The position numbers and the translations under genes are program-made. The notes beneath the pieces are model-generated. The model was not told the origin of the DNA, made no database searches, and saw only the letters and a list, made by a program, of their open reading frames with translations. Below are positions 1-10,954 of a DNA stretch of 64,000 bases, one piece after another. The stretch is taken from NCBI GenBank assembly GCA_018263435.1, contig JAANXD010000077.1, positions 1 to 64,000 on the forward strand, given 5' to 3'. This stretch comes from Candidatus Scalindua arabica (GTDB taxonomy: Bacteria > Planctomycetota > Brocadiia > Brocadiales > Scalinduaceae). Numbering within the stretch: position 1 is the first letter of the stretch; the number at the start of each line of letters is the position of its first letter.

Positions 1-85
1 GTGAGCGAGTCTTTAAAGGGAGTAGAAGACAGGATGAAAAGAGATGAGAAGCTTCGGAAAGAGATTGAAGTGTTAAAAGGACAGC

Positions 86-364
86 TTGTTATTGAATAAT
101 GAAGGTCTGACCCTTGTGTTGGTAAACAACCTTGCTTATTCTGACTACTCTAAACTAACCGGTGAATTGAAAAACATGAGGAGAGTTACGCATGTATTCC
201 CAAGAGGATGGGAAAAGGATACTCCCGCTGTCTATGACATAAAGACCAAGGGCAATGCAGAGGATCTGGCGGCAAGGCTTGAGGCACTCGGTCTGGAGAT
301 AATAAGATTCAGTATGAATAAGATAGAATTAAAGAAGACAAAAACCGTGATGAAGAGAGAATGA
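86..364 (+). CDS. hypothetical protein (small C-terminal-like alpha/beta domain)
   Basis: ORF track; overlaps the end of a truncated ORF 1..99 (VSESLKGVEDRMKRDEKLRKEIEVLKGQLVIE*); TTG start. Confidence 0.5.
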   Translation: MLLNNEGLTLVLVNNLAYSDYSKLTGELKNMRRVTHVFPRGWEKDTPAVYDIKTKGNAEDLAARLEALGLEIIRFSMNKIELKKTKTVMKRE

Positions 365-380
365 ACGGAAAGACTTTCAC

Positions 381-923
381 TTACTCATCAACAAACTTCA
401 ACGATGCCGAATTAATGCAATATCGAAGTCCAGTAGATGGCGGGCCATCGTTGAATACATGGCCGAGATGGGCATCGCATACATTACACATTACTTCTAT
501 CCTTATCATGCCTAGGCTTTTATCTGTAACCGTCTTAATGTTTTGCTCTGAAGCAACATCCCAAAAACTTGGCCAACCTGTACCAGATTCAAACTTTGCT
601 TTTGAATCGAACAGGTCAGAGCCACAGCCTACACATCGGTATATGCCTTCTCCTTTAAAGTTGTAGTATTCATTGTTAAAAGGAGGTTCTGTCCCTTTCT
701 TACGCATTACTCTGTACTGCTCCGGCGTAAGCAGCTGCTTCCATTCTTCGTTGGTTTTATCTACTTTTTCAGGTATGTTTGCTTCTTTCTGTTTATGTAG
801 TCTGGAATTCTCTTCCGGCAATTCAGCAGCCTTGATTTTATTAGAGATGGGTAAGAGGCATAACAATAAAGCCCACGAAACACACGAAAAGATATAAAAA
901 AAACTTTTTATGGTATTTTTCAC
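381..923 (-). CDS. msrB: peptide-methionine (R)-S-oxide reductase MsrB with N-terminal signal/TM segment
   Basis: [43 protein letters not shown] motifs. Confidence 0.96.
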   Translation of the reverse strand: MKNTIKSFFYIFSCVSWALLLCLLPISNKIKAAELPEENSRLHKQKEANIPEKVDKTNEEWKQLLTPEQYRVMRKKGTEPPFNNEYYNFKGEGIYRCVGCGSDLFDSKAKFESGTGWPSFWDVASEQNIKTVTDKSLGMIRIEVMCNVCDAHLGHVFNDGPPSTGLRYCINSASLKFVDE

Positions 924-956
924 TTTGCTTTTGATTGCGGCTCGGCTGCACGGAAT

Positions 957-1910
957 TTAAAAAGCTTTTTCCCCAAAAGCGTCTTCAAACCGCTTGTTAA
1001 AAGATTCAGGTGAAAAGTTGAAATTCTGAGGACCGTAAACCTCAACGCAATAAGCAGCAGTGACTGAACCCATCCTTGCGGCGTGAACAATGTCACCGTC
1101 TGATAAAAAGAATCCCTTAATTAATCCCGCCCTGTAAGCATCGCCGGCTCCTGTAGGATCTTTTACAGAATCAACTTTGGCAGCAGGGATATCAATATTT
1201 TTAGTCTGACCATGCTCTTTCAGTGTTACTATCGAACCGTGTTCACTTTTGGTTTGTACCAGTATCTCAGTCTTCTCCAGAATATCGTCAATAGTCATGG
1301 AGGTTTTATCCTGGGTCAACTGCAATTCATAGTCATTACAGATGAAAACCTTTGAACCATCTATCATTTCTATTAACCGTTCTTTAGTCCAGGCTGGAAG
1401 GGATTGTCCCGGGTCAAAAATATAATCGATTTTTTTCTGTTTATAAATATTTGAGAAATTATACATATCATCCAGATTTCCCGGTGAGACTATGGCAACA
1501 GTGTCATCGTGTGCAACGGATTCAAAATTATAACTGGAACTGAACTTCATTGCGCCCGGATTAAATGCCGTTATCTGATTATCTGACTTATCTGTAGTTA
1601 TGTATGCACCCGCCGTAAGTTCTTCATCAATGATCTTAATATGTTCCGTGGTAATACTACTCTTCATCAACCAATCTTTATAAGAGTCAAAGTCACGCCC
1701 TGCAGTAGTTATTATGGTTGGACTTTCATCAAGCAGGGAAAGGGCATATGCAATATTACCGGCAGTACCTCCAAAGTTTTCTTTTAAACCATCTATCATA
1801 AAACATACATTGAGGACGTGTATCTTATCCGGAAGTATGTGATCAGAAAACTTTCCTGGAAAGTCCATAATCCTGTCATAAGCAAGTGATCCTGAAACAA
1901 GAATATTCAT
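957..1910 (-). CDS. PfkB-family carbohydrate/adenosine kinase
   Basis: N-terminal GG motif (NFGGTAGNIAYALSLL) and C-terminal DPTGAGDAYRAG. Confidence 0.93.
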   Translation of the reverse strand: MNILVSGSLAYDRIMDFPGKFSDHILPDKIHVLNVCFMIDGLKENFGGTAGNIAYALSLLDESPTIITTAGRDFDSYKDWLMKSSITTEHIKIIDEELTAGAYITTDKSDNQITAFNPGAMKFSSSYNFESVAHDDTVAIVSPGNLDDMYNFSNIYKQKKIDYIFDPGQSLPAWTKERLIEMIDGSKVFICNDYELQLTQDKTSMTIDDILEKTEILVQTKSEHGSIVTLKEHGQTKNIDIPAAKVDSVKDPTGAGDAYRAGLIKGFFLSDGDIVHAARMGSVTAAYCVEVYGPQNFNFSPESFNKRFEDAFGEKAF

Positions 1911-2251
1911 TTCATCTCCTCAGAAACTGTAAATCCTCAATAAGTTGTGAAGGTTAAAAATTAAGAATACATAAGACTTATTCAGATATAATAACTGATT
2001 GTTTTTTGAAAATCTAGGAATATTAATGCGAAGTGAAGATAATGGAAGGCAAAAGAATGTTCACCGCAGAGACACAAAGTACGCAAAGAAAAACAAAAGT
2101 ATGGTAAAAAGATAAAAGATAGACACTAATTTCCCCCGGACAAACAGCGCCGAGGGCGAGTAAAAGGCACGAATGGTGAGTAACAAATAACAGACACGAA
2201 GGAGGAAAACAGTTACACAAAAGTAGGTGGCTTTTCATCCCTACTCATCTT

Positions 2252-3577
2252 CTATTGTGTTTTCTTTGACAATTCTACACCGACTACTCTTTCAAGTTCT
2301 GCTATGTTTATACCAAAGTCTGCGACTGCCCTGTAAAATGCAAGGTTAAAATCAAGCAATACTCTCTGGCTGTCAATAAGATTCAGGAAATCAACCTGGC
2401 CTGCCTGATAGCCGATCTCTGCTGCCTTAAGTGACTGTTCTGCCTGAGGTATAATACTATCCCTGTATAGACTTACCAGCCTCTCTGCAGTTTGTACCTT
2501 AAAATGATAATCTTTCACGCTGAAGAGTGTCATGTTTTCCATGTTTTTGTAAGCCTTTTCGCTGGATTTAAGTCTGGCGTTTGCCTCTCTTACGCCTGCA
2601 TCATACTTTCTTTTCTGAAAGATTGGAATATTCATACTCAAAGTTCCTGTATATGAATCCCTGCTTTCGCCAATTGGTGATGACATCACTGTCGACGGCA
2701 AATCATTTATAAAAGTATAATTAAGACCGAATGTAAAATCGGGGTAATACTGTTTTTTTGCAAGCTTATAAGCAGCCTTATCTCTTTCTATCTTGTATTT
2801 AAGGATATTAAGTTCCGGGCTGATTTCTTTCGCCTTTTCGTAAAGATCTTTCAGTGAAACAGTAAGTTCCGTAATATCTACTTCCTCTGGAGTACCAAGC
2901 GGAGCATCAGGGTGGCGATTTAATAAAGTATTTATCTTTGCTATGGCTGTTTCTTTAAGCTGCTCCAGGGTGATCAATTCATTCACTATCCTGGAAAGTT
3001 CTACCTGTGCTTTTAAGACGTCCTGTTGTGTTGCTTTAGCTGTTGCGTATTTTACTTCTGCAATCTTTACAAACCTTTGTAAAAGTCCTTTGTTTTCTTC
3101 GTTTATGTTTATTAATTTATGTACCCAGAACAGTTCATAAAATGCAGATTTGGCTTTTGCTATAACCTCTCGTTCAAGTGTTCTATATCTTTCCCCAGAT
3201 ACCTTTGCTTCGTTTCTGGCAACCTCACCCTTCAATCTGAGCTTGCCGTAGAAGGGTATCTTCTGTGAAGCCGTAACACCGGCCTGTTTTTCTCCTACAC
3301 GCGTTTGAACCCGCTCTCCAAAGTAAGTGAACCCCACGACAGGATCGTCTAAGGCCTTCTCCTGAAGTACTTTTTCTGTCGATGCATCCCAGCCCAGTTT
3401 TGCAGACTGAAGTTCGGGGTTCATCCTTAATGCTTCATCTATAACCCATCTTATTTTCAGAATATCGGATTTATCCACTGCTATTGCAATTCCAGTAAAT
3501 ATTACAACAATTAATAATACAACTGACAATAACCTGGAGAAAAAGAAGAATCTGTTTTTAATGTACTTTGAATTCAT
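2252..3577 (-). CDS. TolC-family outer membrane efflux protein
   Basis: signal peptide, repeated coiled-coil OEP pattern (LDFNLAFYRAVADFGINIAELERVVG). Confidence 0.92.
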   Translation of the reverse strand: MNSKYIKNRFFFFSRLLSVVLLIVVIFTGIAIAVDKSDILKIRWVIDEALRMNPELQSAKLGWDASTEKVLQEKALDDPVVGFTYFGERVQTRVGEKQAGVTASQKIPFYGKLRLKGEVARNEAKVSGERYRTLEREVIAKAKSAFYELFWVHKLININEENKGLLQRFVKIAEVKYATAKATQQDVLKAQVELSRIVNELITLEQLKETAIAKINTLLNRHPDAPLGTPEEVDITELTVSLKDLYEKAKEISPELNILKYKIERDKAAYKLAKKQYYPDFTFGLNYTFINDLPSTVMSSPIGESRDSYTGTLSMNIPIFQKRKYDAGVREANARLKSSEKAYKNMENMTLFSVKDYHFKVQTAERLVSLYRDSIIPQAEQSLKAAEIGYQAGQVDFLNLIDSQRVLLDFNLAFYRAVADFGINIAELERVVGVELSKKTQ

Positions 3578-3659
3578 TATTTCCCCTCTTTTTTACTAAA
3601 CTAAAAATTCGAAAAACGAAGTACGAAATTCGAAACAAATTTAAAATTCAAATTTTCTT

Positions 3660-3704
3660 GTTCCCACGCTCTGCGTGGGAACAGCTACTAAGACGCTCCG
3701 CGTC
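3660..3704. repeat. REP-like double hairpin, left of RAYT gene
   Basis: gttcccacgctctgcgtgggaac (3660-3682) and gacgctccgcgtc (3692-3704). Confidence 0.85.
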
Positions 3705-4236
3705 ACCATTCCATACAAACCTCCAACAAACCTTCTTCTTCAGCATAGTTTCTCGCACTTGAATAACGCCAATGTATTGGATCATCCACATATCCTCTTT
3801 TTACAGGATTGTAATGCATATATTCCAGCTTTTGTATCATCATTTTCTCACCTTGAATCAACTCTGGATGACTACCTTCCTGCCAAAACTGATATGTTCT
3901 ATCCTTTTTGTGTTTAAGTTTGTAAAACTGAAATTGTTTGAGTGTTGCATTTATTTTGTTTTCTTTTAAATAATCAATAATCTTTCTTGCCGTAAATGAT
4001 TTAAAACGTCCTATTTCTAAAGCTAAGTCACTGCCTGAAGCTATAAGATGAAGATGATTTTCCATGATAACATAGCCGTAAAGTTTCAAATGTTTTTGTA
4101 CTTGTAAATGATGCAAAGAATCTAAAACAATCTGTACAATGTCTCTGTTTGTAAAAACTGAGATCCAGTTGACTACCGTACAAGTAAAAAAATGAGGGCA
4201 TTCATCTTCTATAACTTTGTAACGGCTTCTTCCCAT
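3703..4236 (-). mobile_element. REP-associated tyrosine transposase (RAYT, Y1/IS200-like)
   Basis: HUH motif ENHLHLIASG, YMHYNPVKRGYVDDPIHWRYSSARNY; flanking inverted REP hairpins. Confidence 0.93.
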
Positions 4237-4255
4237 TGCATAAGCTTTTAATTAT

Positions 4256-4299
4256 GACGCAGAGCGTCGAAGACTGCATTCCCACGTAGAACGTGGGAA
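4256..4299. repeat. REP-like double hairpin, right of RAYT gene (inverted relative to left)
   Basis: gacgcagagcgtc (4256-4268) and ttcccacgtagaacgtgggaa (4279-4299). Confidence 0.85.
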
Positions 4300-4319
4300 C
4301 AAGTTAAAAGAATTATTTA

Positions 4320-5672
4320 CTATTTTATATCATACTTTTGCATTCTATATATCAGTGTCTGTCTTGAAATATTCAGAAGTTCTGCTGCCCTTGTCTGATT
4401 TTGCCCGGCTTTATTCAGGGCATTTATTATGAGTGCCTTTTCAACCTCCTCTAGTTTAAGGCCTTCATCAGGAATTTCAAGTGACATCTGGCTGCTGGAT
4501 TGTTTTCTTTTTATATGATCAGGGATATCTTCAGGGCTGATTACATTGTCCTCTTTCTTTAAGACAATTGCCCTTTCAATAATATTTTCAAGTTCTCTTA
4601 CATTTCCAGGCCAGTCATAGTGATTAAGAATATCTAAAACTTCCGGCACTATTTTGCACTCTTTATCACCGTGTTTAGTCATAAAGTGCTGTACTAACAG
4701 TGTGATGTCGTCTTTTCTTTCCCTCAGTGGAGGCAGCAGTATCGGTATTACACTGATTCTGTAAAACAAATCTTCTCTAAATTTACCTTCTTCTATGGCA
4801 GTCTCCAGTAGAATATTTGTTGCCGCAATAATGCGTACATCTACATTGATATCCTGAGTAGCACCCACCTTGTCTATAGACTTTTCCTGAAGCACTCTGA
4901 GTAATTTAACCTGTAAATCCTTACGTATATCTCCAATCTCATCCAGGAAAATAGTCCCTCTGTCTGCAGCCTCAAATTTTCCGGCCTTGTCTTTATCCGC
5001 TCCTGTAAAAGCCCCTTTTACGTGTCCAAACAACTCACTCTCCATCAGGTTTTCAGGAATTGCAGAGCAATTTACTGTTATGAAAGGCTTCTTTGCCCTT
5101 GAACTGTTAAAATGTATTGCCCTTGCGATTAACTCCTTACCTGTCCCGCTCTCTCCCTGTAACAGGACTGTTGAATCACTCTTTGCAACTCGCGCAACCG
5201 TATCGTATATCCTCTTCATCTTTGAACTGGCACCTATAATATTGCCAAGGCTGAAACGGTCTGCAAGCTCCTGCCTCAATCTTATGTTTTCTGACATCAG
5301 GGACTGTAAATTCTGTGCCTTCTCAATAATGATTTGAAGCTCATCCCTGTCAAAGGGTTTTGTAATATAGTCATACGCTCCGAGTTTCATAGCCTTTACG
5401 GCTGTTTCAATGCTGCCATGCGCAGTTATCATAATTACAAGTGCATTGCTCTTAAGCCTCTTTATCTCTTCTAAGAGTTCCAATCCGTCAACCTTTTCCA
5501 TCTGTATATCAGTAATTACAATATCAATATCTTCACTCTTAAAGATGTTCAGTGCCTCATTGCCATTGTTTGCAAGGAGTACCCTGTAACCCTTATTGCT
5601 GAGGTTATATTCTATAACCCTTCTCAAGCTTTCATCATCATCTGCTAAAAGAATAGTCTTGTTATTTGACAT
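4320..5672 (-). CDS. sigma-54-dependent NtrC-family response regulator
   Basis: receiver + AAA+ (GESGTGKELIARAIH, GAFTGADKDKAGKFEAADRGTIFLDEIGD) + Fis-type HTH. Confidence 0.97.
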   Translation of the reverse strand: MSNNKTILLADDDESLRRVIEYNLSNKGYRVLLANNGNEALNIFKSEDIDIVITDIQMEKVDGLELLEEIKRLKSNALVIMITAHGSIETAVKAMKLGAYDYITKPFDRDELQIIIEKAQNLQSLMSENIRLRQELADRFSLGNIIGASSKMKRIYDTVARVAKSDSTVLLQGESGTGKELIARAIHFNSSRAKKPFITVNCSAIPENLMESELFGHVKGAFTGADKDKAGKFEAADRGTIFLDEIGDIRKDLQVKLLRVLQEKSIDKVGATQDINVDVRIIAATNILLETAIEEGKFREDLFYRISVIPILLPPLRERKDDITLLVQHFMTKHGDKECKIVPEVLDILNHYDWPGNVRELENIIERAIVLKKEDNVISPEDIPDHIKRKQSSSQMSLEIPDEGLKLEEVEKALIINALNKAGQNQTRAAELLNISRQTLIYRMQKYDIK

Positions 5673-5727
5673 TACTTTTTACATACCTCATAAAAGTAGC
5701 ATAGCCACGGCAAAGCAGATCCATAAA

Positions 5728-5880
5728 ATTTGAAATCTGAAGCACGAAATCCGAAACAAATTCGAATAACTCAAATTATAATTTTCCAAACCACTGAAAC
5801 AAACAATGATTCAGGTTGTCTTGGGTTTTTAGAATTCGAATTTCGACATTGTTTCGTGCTTTGAAATTCGATATTTGGGC
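5728..5880. repeat. MITE-like dispersed repeat with related inverted arms (gaagcacgaaatccgaaacaaattcgaa family)
   Basis: left arm gaaatctgaagcacgaaatccgaaacaaattcgaa; right arm, reverse complement, gaatttcaaagcacgaaacaatgtcgaaattcgaatt. Confidence 0.65.
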
Positions 5881-5920
5881 TTTTCCATTCTTTATTTTGG
5901 TTACAGCTCTGACGCCTGTG

Positions 5921-7042
5921 CTAATCTGTCTCGATCGGCAAACATACTGTAAATATAGTTCCCTCATCTTCCTTTGTAGAAAACTTTATCTTACTCTTGT
6001 GACTCTCAAGTATCCTGTAAACGATTGCAAGCCCCAGGCCCGTACCTTTGCTTTTACTGGTATAGAATGGAGTGAACAGATTCTCCTCTTCCTCTTTGCT
6101 GATTCCTGTTCCTGTGTCGGAGAAAGTGCATACAATTTCTGAATCATTTCGATGAGATCCTACCTCCAAGGCTCCACCATCCGGCATAGCCTGAACTGCA
6201 TTAATAATAAGGTTTAGAAATACCTGCTTCATCTGTTCCGGATCAACATATACAGATGGAAGGGAATCTTCTAATTTTGTCTTGAGATCAATCCTGGATC
6301 TTGCTATCTGATGCTCAGTTAATTTAAGTACTGACAGGATAATTTCATTGATTTTTGATGACTTCAGTTCAGGAGGCTTGGGTTTTGCGAAATCGAGAAA
6401 TTCAGCAACAACGGTATCCAGCCGATTAACCTCCTTTATAAGTATCTCTACAAACTCATATTCTTTGTCTCCCGGTTTAAACTTGTCAGATAAAATCTCT
6501 GCCGTTCCCTTGATCGAAGCAAGTGGATTCCTGACCTCATGCGCAATTCCGGCGGAGAGTTTTCCTAACGCAGACAGGCGGTCAGCACGCCTCAACTGCT
6601 CTTCTGCCTGGACAAGTACCTCGGCTTGTTGCTTCAGTTTATCATACGATTCATCACGTTCTTCAATAGTCTTTTTGAGACTCTTTGTCGCATCCATCTG
6701 TTTTTGTGACAGGAAACCTGTTACAAAACCTATTATGTGGTAAAGAACAATTTCCAGAGTTCTCGGAATATCATCGGTAAGAAAATTGCCACCCCACTGA
6801 TAAATAACGTGAGGCAGATAAAAAAAGCTTACAACAATTGCGCAGGATATCCCGCCTTTTATTCCAAACCAGAAGGCAGACAGGATTATGGGAATATAAT
6901 AAAGCCTTCTGTAAATTTCATGCAGGCCATGATATTTGTGTTCCGTACCCGTAACATAATGTGAAAGGCTTATAATTATTATGAATACGGCCAGGACAAT
7001 AATCTTCCAATAATGTCTGGAATCTCCAGTCGTTGAAACCAA
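5921..7042 (-). CDS. membrane sensor histidine kinase, partner of the NtrC-like regulator
   Basis: SAGIAHEVRNPLASIKGTAEIL, N/G boxes (NLIINAVQAMPDGG, GTGLGLAIVYRI), N-terminal TM helices. Confidence 0.95.
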   Translation of the reverse strand: MVSTTGDSRHYWKIIVLAVFIIIISLSHYVTGTEHKYHGLHEIYRRLYYIPIILSAFWFGIKGGISCAIVVSFFYLPHVIYQWGGNFLTDDIPRTLEIVLYHIIGFVTGFLSQKQMDATKSLKKTIEERDESYDKLKQQAEVLVQAEEQLRRADRLSALGKLSAGIAHEVRNPLASIKGTAEILSDKFKPGDKEYEFVEILIKEVNRLDTVVAEFLDFAKPKPPELKSSKINEIILSVLKLTEHQIARSRIDLKTKLEDSLPSVYVDPEQMKQVFLNLIINAVQAMPDGGALEVGSHRNDSEIVCTFSDTGTGISKEEEENLFTPFYTSKSKGTGLGLAIVYRILESHKSKIKFSTKEDEGTIFTVCLPIETD

Positions 7043-7422
7043 AGGCCTTTACCTCCTGCGAAGAAATTCGCAATTATTGTACCACTACACGATAGGACAC
7101 AGATCTTCACAGATGCCTGCCCGACTGCGTCGTTCGGGCGGGTACACAGATAAAAACAATGACACAGCAACTGGCTTTATGGAGCTTAACTCAGATTTGA
7201 CAGGATTTACAAGATAACCTGGCTTATTAAATACTATATTTATCCTTTTATTCCGTCTAATATTTTCTTAAATCATCATTATCTGCGTTTATCTGCGTCC
7301 GGAATGAGTAAGCAAAGTTGATTGTTTTGCAACAGAAAATTCATTCATATGCAACAGTCGTTGTCCGTAACAGTTTAGCTCACAGCAGTAAATTAAGCAA
7401 TAAATCTGTATTGGTGAAGATA

Positions 7423-7480
7423 TGGAGTGCATCATCCGTGATGATGCGTATTAAAGTAGTGACACGGTCACTACACTCCA
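7423..7480. repeat. perfect three-way-junction (cloverleaf) inverted-repeat element
   Basis: tggagt/actcca outer stem enclosing gcatcat-ccgtg-atgatgc and gtagtgac-acg-gtcactac. Confidence 0.7.
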
Positions 7481-7563
7481 AAAAAGACAAAACTGTACAA
7501 CAATTTGGAAATGCTCCCGGTATTTATTTTCTTTTTTTCCTGAGTTCCTGCTTTCCTCAGCAA

Positions 7564-9732
7564 TTATAATTTGAATCTTCTTAATCTCAGGGAGTTGGTA
7601 ACCACGGATACTGAGCTGAATGCCATGGCGCCTGCTGCAATCATGGGATTGAGGTAGCCAAGTGCGGCAACAGGTAATGCGAGGACATTGTAACCGAAGG
7701 CCCAGAAAAGATTTTGTTTGATTATGTTCATCGTCTGCCTGCTCAGTTTCAGCGCTTCACATGCACGCAAAATGTCACCCTTAACGAGAGTGATATTTGC
7801 AGCCTCCATTGCTATCTCGGTAGCAGTTCCTATGGCAAAGCTGACATCTGCAGTGGCAAGAGCAGGTGCGTCATTTATCCCGTCTCCAATCATCCCGACA
7901 ATCTTGCCGCTTTGCTGAATTTCCTTAATCTCATCACATTTATCTGCAGGTTTGAGATTTGCCTTTACAGTCATTATATCCATTTCTCTACCAACCGTTT
8001 CGGCAACTACCTCATTATCACCTGTGAGCATAACGACCTCAACACCCATATCATTGATTTCTTGTATAGCCGCCTTTGATGTATCTCTCACCACGTCTCC
8101 AATGCCAATGACGGCTTCTGCCTTATTATCAACAGCCAGAAAGGTAACGGTCTTGCCTTCACCTTTGATTTCCATAGCCTTCTGTTTTAATCCTGATACG
8201 TCAATACTGTTTTCTATCATTAATTTATTACTACCGATTAAAACAGTAGATCCATTATAAATCGCTCTGACTCCCATGCCGGCAATAGCCTTGAAATCCT
8301 TTACCTCTTCAAGGTCGATACCCTGGCCCCTGACATAGTGTACTATCGCCATACCTATGGGGTGTTCGGAGTACTGTTCGCAACTTCCTATTATGTGTAA
8401 GATATCCAAAACGTTTTTATTGTCCGTTTCTGCAGCTTCTTTCTCATCATTAACATAAAACAGATCTGTAACCCAGGGCCTGCCTTCGGTTATCGTGCCT
8501 GTTTTGTCCAATACAAGTGTATTAATCTTATGTGCGAGTTCCAGGCTTGCGGCATCTTTGATTAGTATTCCCGCCTCCGCTGCCCTGCCGGTGCCAACCA
8601 TTACGGCTGTGGGGGTGGCAAGTCCCAATGCACACGGGCATGCAATTACCAACACCGCAACTGCAGGGATAAGGGCCTCATTAAATTGACAGCCTGCCAA
8701 AAATATCCACCCCCCCAGTGTTAACAGGGCGATCAGAATAACAATCTGTACAAATACTCCGGAAACCTTATCTGCAAGCCGTTGAACAGGAGCCCTCGAA
8801 CCCTGTGCGTCTGCAACAAGCTTTGCTATGTGGGCAAGCACCGTATCTGCTCCAACATTCTCAGCCGTTATGTAGATAAGGCCTGTCGTATTCACAGTGC
8901 CGCCGAAAACCTTATCACCTTCCTCTTTATGAAGAGGCATACTCTCACCAGTCAACATTGATTCATCAATGGAAGTCCATCCTTCTGTTATTACACCATC
9001 AACCGGTATCTTCTCACCGGGCCTTATTGCCAGCTTCTCACCTGCCTGTACTTCAATTACCGATACCTCTTTTTCCGTACCATCTCTTATCACCCTGGCC
9101 ATCTTCGGCTGTAAATCCATTAGTTTCCTGATTGCTTCACCGGCTTTACCTTTTGCCTTTGACTCAAAGAATCTGCCAAGCAGGATCAACGTAATTATTA
9201 TTGAAGCAGATTCAAAATAAAGACCGCTTCCTCCTTTTATCAGGGTTATTACACTAAAACCGTAGGCGGCACCTGCACCCAATGCAATCAGAGAGTCCAT
9301 CCCTAATGACCAGTGCCTGATCTGTTTGAATGCATTCTTAAAAAAACCAATACCCGGCCAGAAGATTACGGCAGTAGTTAAAACGAGTTGGGCAAGGTCG
9401 GAAAACTTGAAATGAATCATAAACATACTTATTGTGAAGACGGGTACGCTTAATATTGCTGAAACCAGGAACTTCTTCCACTCTGATTGTGCAATCTCAT
9501 TTTCTGATACAGCAGGGGTTTCTTCCTTAACAATACCATAGCCTAGCCCTTCAATAATTTTATAGATTTCTTCAGCAGAAGTGCGGCCGGTAACAATAGC
9601 TTTCCTTGTTGCAAAATTAACTATTGATTTAGTTACACCATTGGTGTTGCCAATTGCATCCTCTATTCTCTTTGCACAAGAGGCACAGGACATTCCGGTT
9701 ATTTCAACGGTAATATTTATTGATTTTGACAT
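7564..9732 (-). CDS. copA: copper-translocating P1B-type ATPase
   Basis: [15 protein letters not shown] domain, [33 protein letters not shown]. Confidence 0.95.
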   Translation of the reverse strand: MSKSINITVEITGMSCASCAKRIEDAIGNTNGVTKSIVNFATRKAIVTGRTSAEEIYKIIEGLGYGIVKEETPAVSENEIAQSEWKKFLVSAILSVPVFTISMFMIHFKFSDLAQLVLTTAVIFWPGIGFFKNAFKQIRHWSLGMDSLIALGAGAAYGFSVITLIKGGSGLYFESASIIITLILLGRFFESKAKGKAGEAIRKLMDLQPKMARVIRDGTEKEVSVIEVQAGEKLAIRPGEKIPVDGVITEGWTSIDESMLTGESMPLHKEEGDKVFGGTVNTTGLIYITAENVGADTVLAHIAKLVADAQGSRAPVQRLADKVSGVFVQIVILIALLTLGGWIFLAGCQFNEALIPAVAVLVIACPCALGLATPTAVMVGTGRAAEAGILIKDAASLELAHKINTLVLDKTGTITEGRPWVTDLFYVNDEKEAAETDNKNVLDILHIIGSCEQYSEHPIGMAIVHYVRGQGIDLEEVKDFKAIAGMGVRAIYNGSTVLIGSNKLMIENSIDVSGLKQKAMEIKGEGKTVTFLAVDNKAEAVIGIGDVVRDTSKAAIQEINDMGVEVVMLTGDNEVVAETVGREMDIMTVKANLKPADKCDEIKEIQQSGKIVGMIGDGINDAPALATADVSFAIGTATEIAMEAANITLVKGDILRACEALKLSRQTMNIIKQNLFWAFGYNVLALPVAALGYLNPMIAAGAMAFSSVSVVTNSLRLRRFKL

Positions 9733-9899
9733 AGTTTTTTCATTGAAAGTTAACAGTTATGTTGTGGTGATGGAGATCAAGTGATATTAAACCAGCTATC
9801 CTTCTTTTTCAACAAGAACAAGTGAAAATGTTGCAAGCTCTTTAATGGTATGGAAATCTTACATAATTAAGGAGTTAGCTTGAGTGATTTGTCAGCAGC

Positions 9900-10178
9900 T
9901 TATTTCTTTGCCTCTACCAGTTTTCCATTAACGAATTTATGGATTATACTGGAAATATATGTCTGGTAAGGCAAGCCCTCGCTCACCGCCTTTTTTTGTA
10001 ATTCTGTCAGGTCTCTTTCGGAAATTCTTATGTTTAGCCTTTTGTCTTTCTTTAATGTATTTCTTGCATACTTCATTAGTTCCGCTTTTCTTTTTGAAAG
10101 CTTTTTAACAGGAACCCATTCACCTTTTTCAAAACCGTTCAATATTTCTTGTTCTTCTTTAGTTAATTTAGCTTTCAT
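9900..10178 (-). CDS. type II antitoxin, BrnA/CopG-like
   Basis: overlaps the upstream toxin ORF by 4 nt; RLNIRISERDLTELQKKAVSEGLPYQTYISSIIHKFV RHH-like. Confidence 0.82.
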   Translation of the reverse strand: MKAKLTKEEQEILNGFEKGEWVPVKKLSKRKAELMKYARNTLKKDKRLNIRISERDLTELQKKAVSEGLPYQTYISSIIHKFVNGKLVEAKK

Positions 10179-10471
10179 TTCTCTCCTCCGAAATAAATGT
10201 CTGTTGCCTTTCTGCTGGGAATAATGGTTTTCAGAAATATTTCTTCCGCATCCTCGACATAAGGAACAAGGTATGCGTAATTATTTATTCCGATTACCAT
10301 TATCCTCTGTTCAGGATACTTTTTATGATTCGGATGTTGATAGTCACCCAAAATGTTGTCTTTTTCAATATAAAAAACAATATCCTCAAAGCAGATGCCT
10401 CTTGATTCTTTGAGTTTCAGACTCTTTTCTGTATTCCAATTGATATGCTTCATCTGCCGATAGATTAGCAC
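10175..10471 (-). CDS. BrnT-like type II toxin
   Basis: NTEKSLKLKESRGICFEDIVFYIEKDNIL...HPNHKKYPEQRIMVIGINNYAYLVPYVED..FLKTIIPSRKATDIY pattern. Confidence 0.82.
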   Translation of the reverse strand: MLIYRQMKHINWNTEKSLKLKESRGICFEDIVFYIEKDNILGDYQHPNHKKYPEQRIMVIGINNYAYLVPYVEDAEEIFLKTIIPSRKATDIYFGGEK

Positions 10472-10507
10472 ATTGTGTGCATTATGGCAACAAATTAATA
10501 TACCATG

Positions 10508-10954
10508 TTATTTCTTGAATATCAGGCAGGGTGAGTTGTGAGAAGAGTTCATCTGGTTTTCTACATCGTCAATAAACATACTTATTGTGAAGACGGGTAT
10601 GCTTAATATTGCTGAAACCATGAACTTCTTCCACTCCGATTGTGCAATCTTTTTTTCAGATATGGCAGGGGTTTCTTCCTTAACAACACCATAACCCAGC
10701 TCTTCAATAGTTTTGTAGATTTCTTCAGCAGAAGTGCGGCCGGTAACCGTGGCTTTCCTTGTTGCAAAATTAACTACTGATTTGCTGACACCATTGGTGT
10801 TGCCAATAGCATCCTCTATTCTCTTTGCACAAGAGGCACAGGACATTCCGGTTATTTGAACTGTAAGGTTTTTTGATTTGGACATAAATAATTCATAATA
10901 TTGAACACCTAACGTTTTGCATAAGCAACCATAGCCTGTGTGTAGTGCATGCAA
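10508..10954 (-). pseudogene. truncated duplicate of CopA N-terminus (single HMA domain)
   Basis: near-identical to copA codons 1-~105 ([54 protein letters not shown]); homology breaks after VFTISMF; likely start MSKSKNL at ~10885. Confidence 0.85.

Noticed and set aside
2023-2238. 71-aa minus-strand ORF
   Set aside because: Low-complexity, Cys/Leu-rich translation of 'ccgcagagacacaaagtacgcaaag' repeat DNA; no motif.
7072-7165. Possible small RNA or gene at gacacagatcttcacagatgcctgcccgac...
   Set aside because: Looks like the common 'accgcagag / atctgcgttt' intergenic repeat debris also near 2060, 7276, 46655 and 47715.
8969-9220. Plus-strand ORF within copA
   Set aside because: Shadow ORF of the P-type ATPase.
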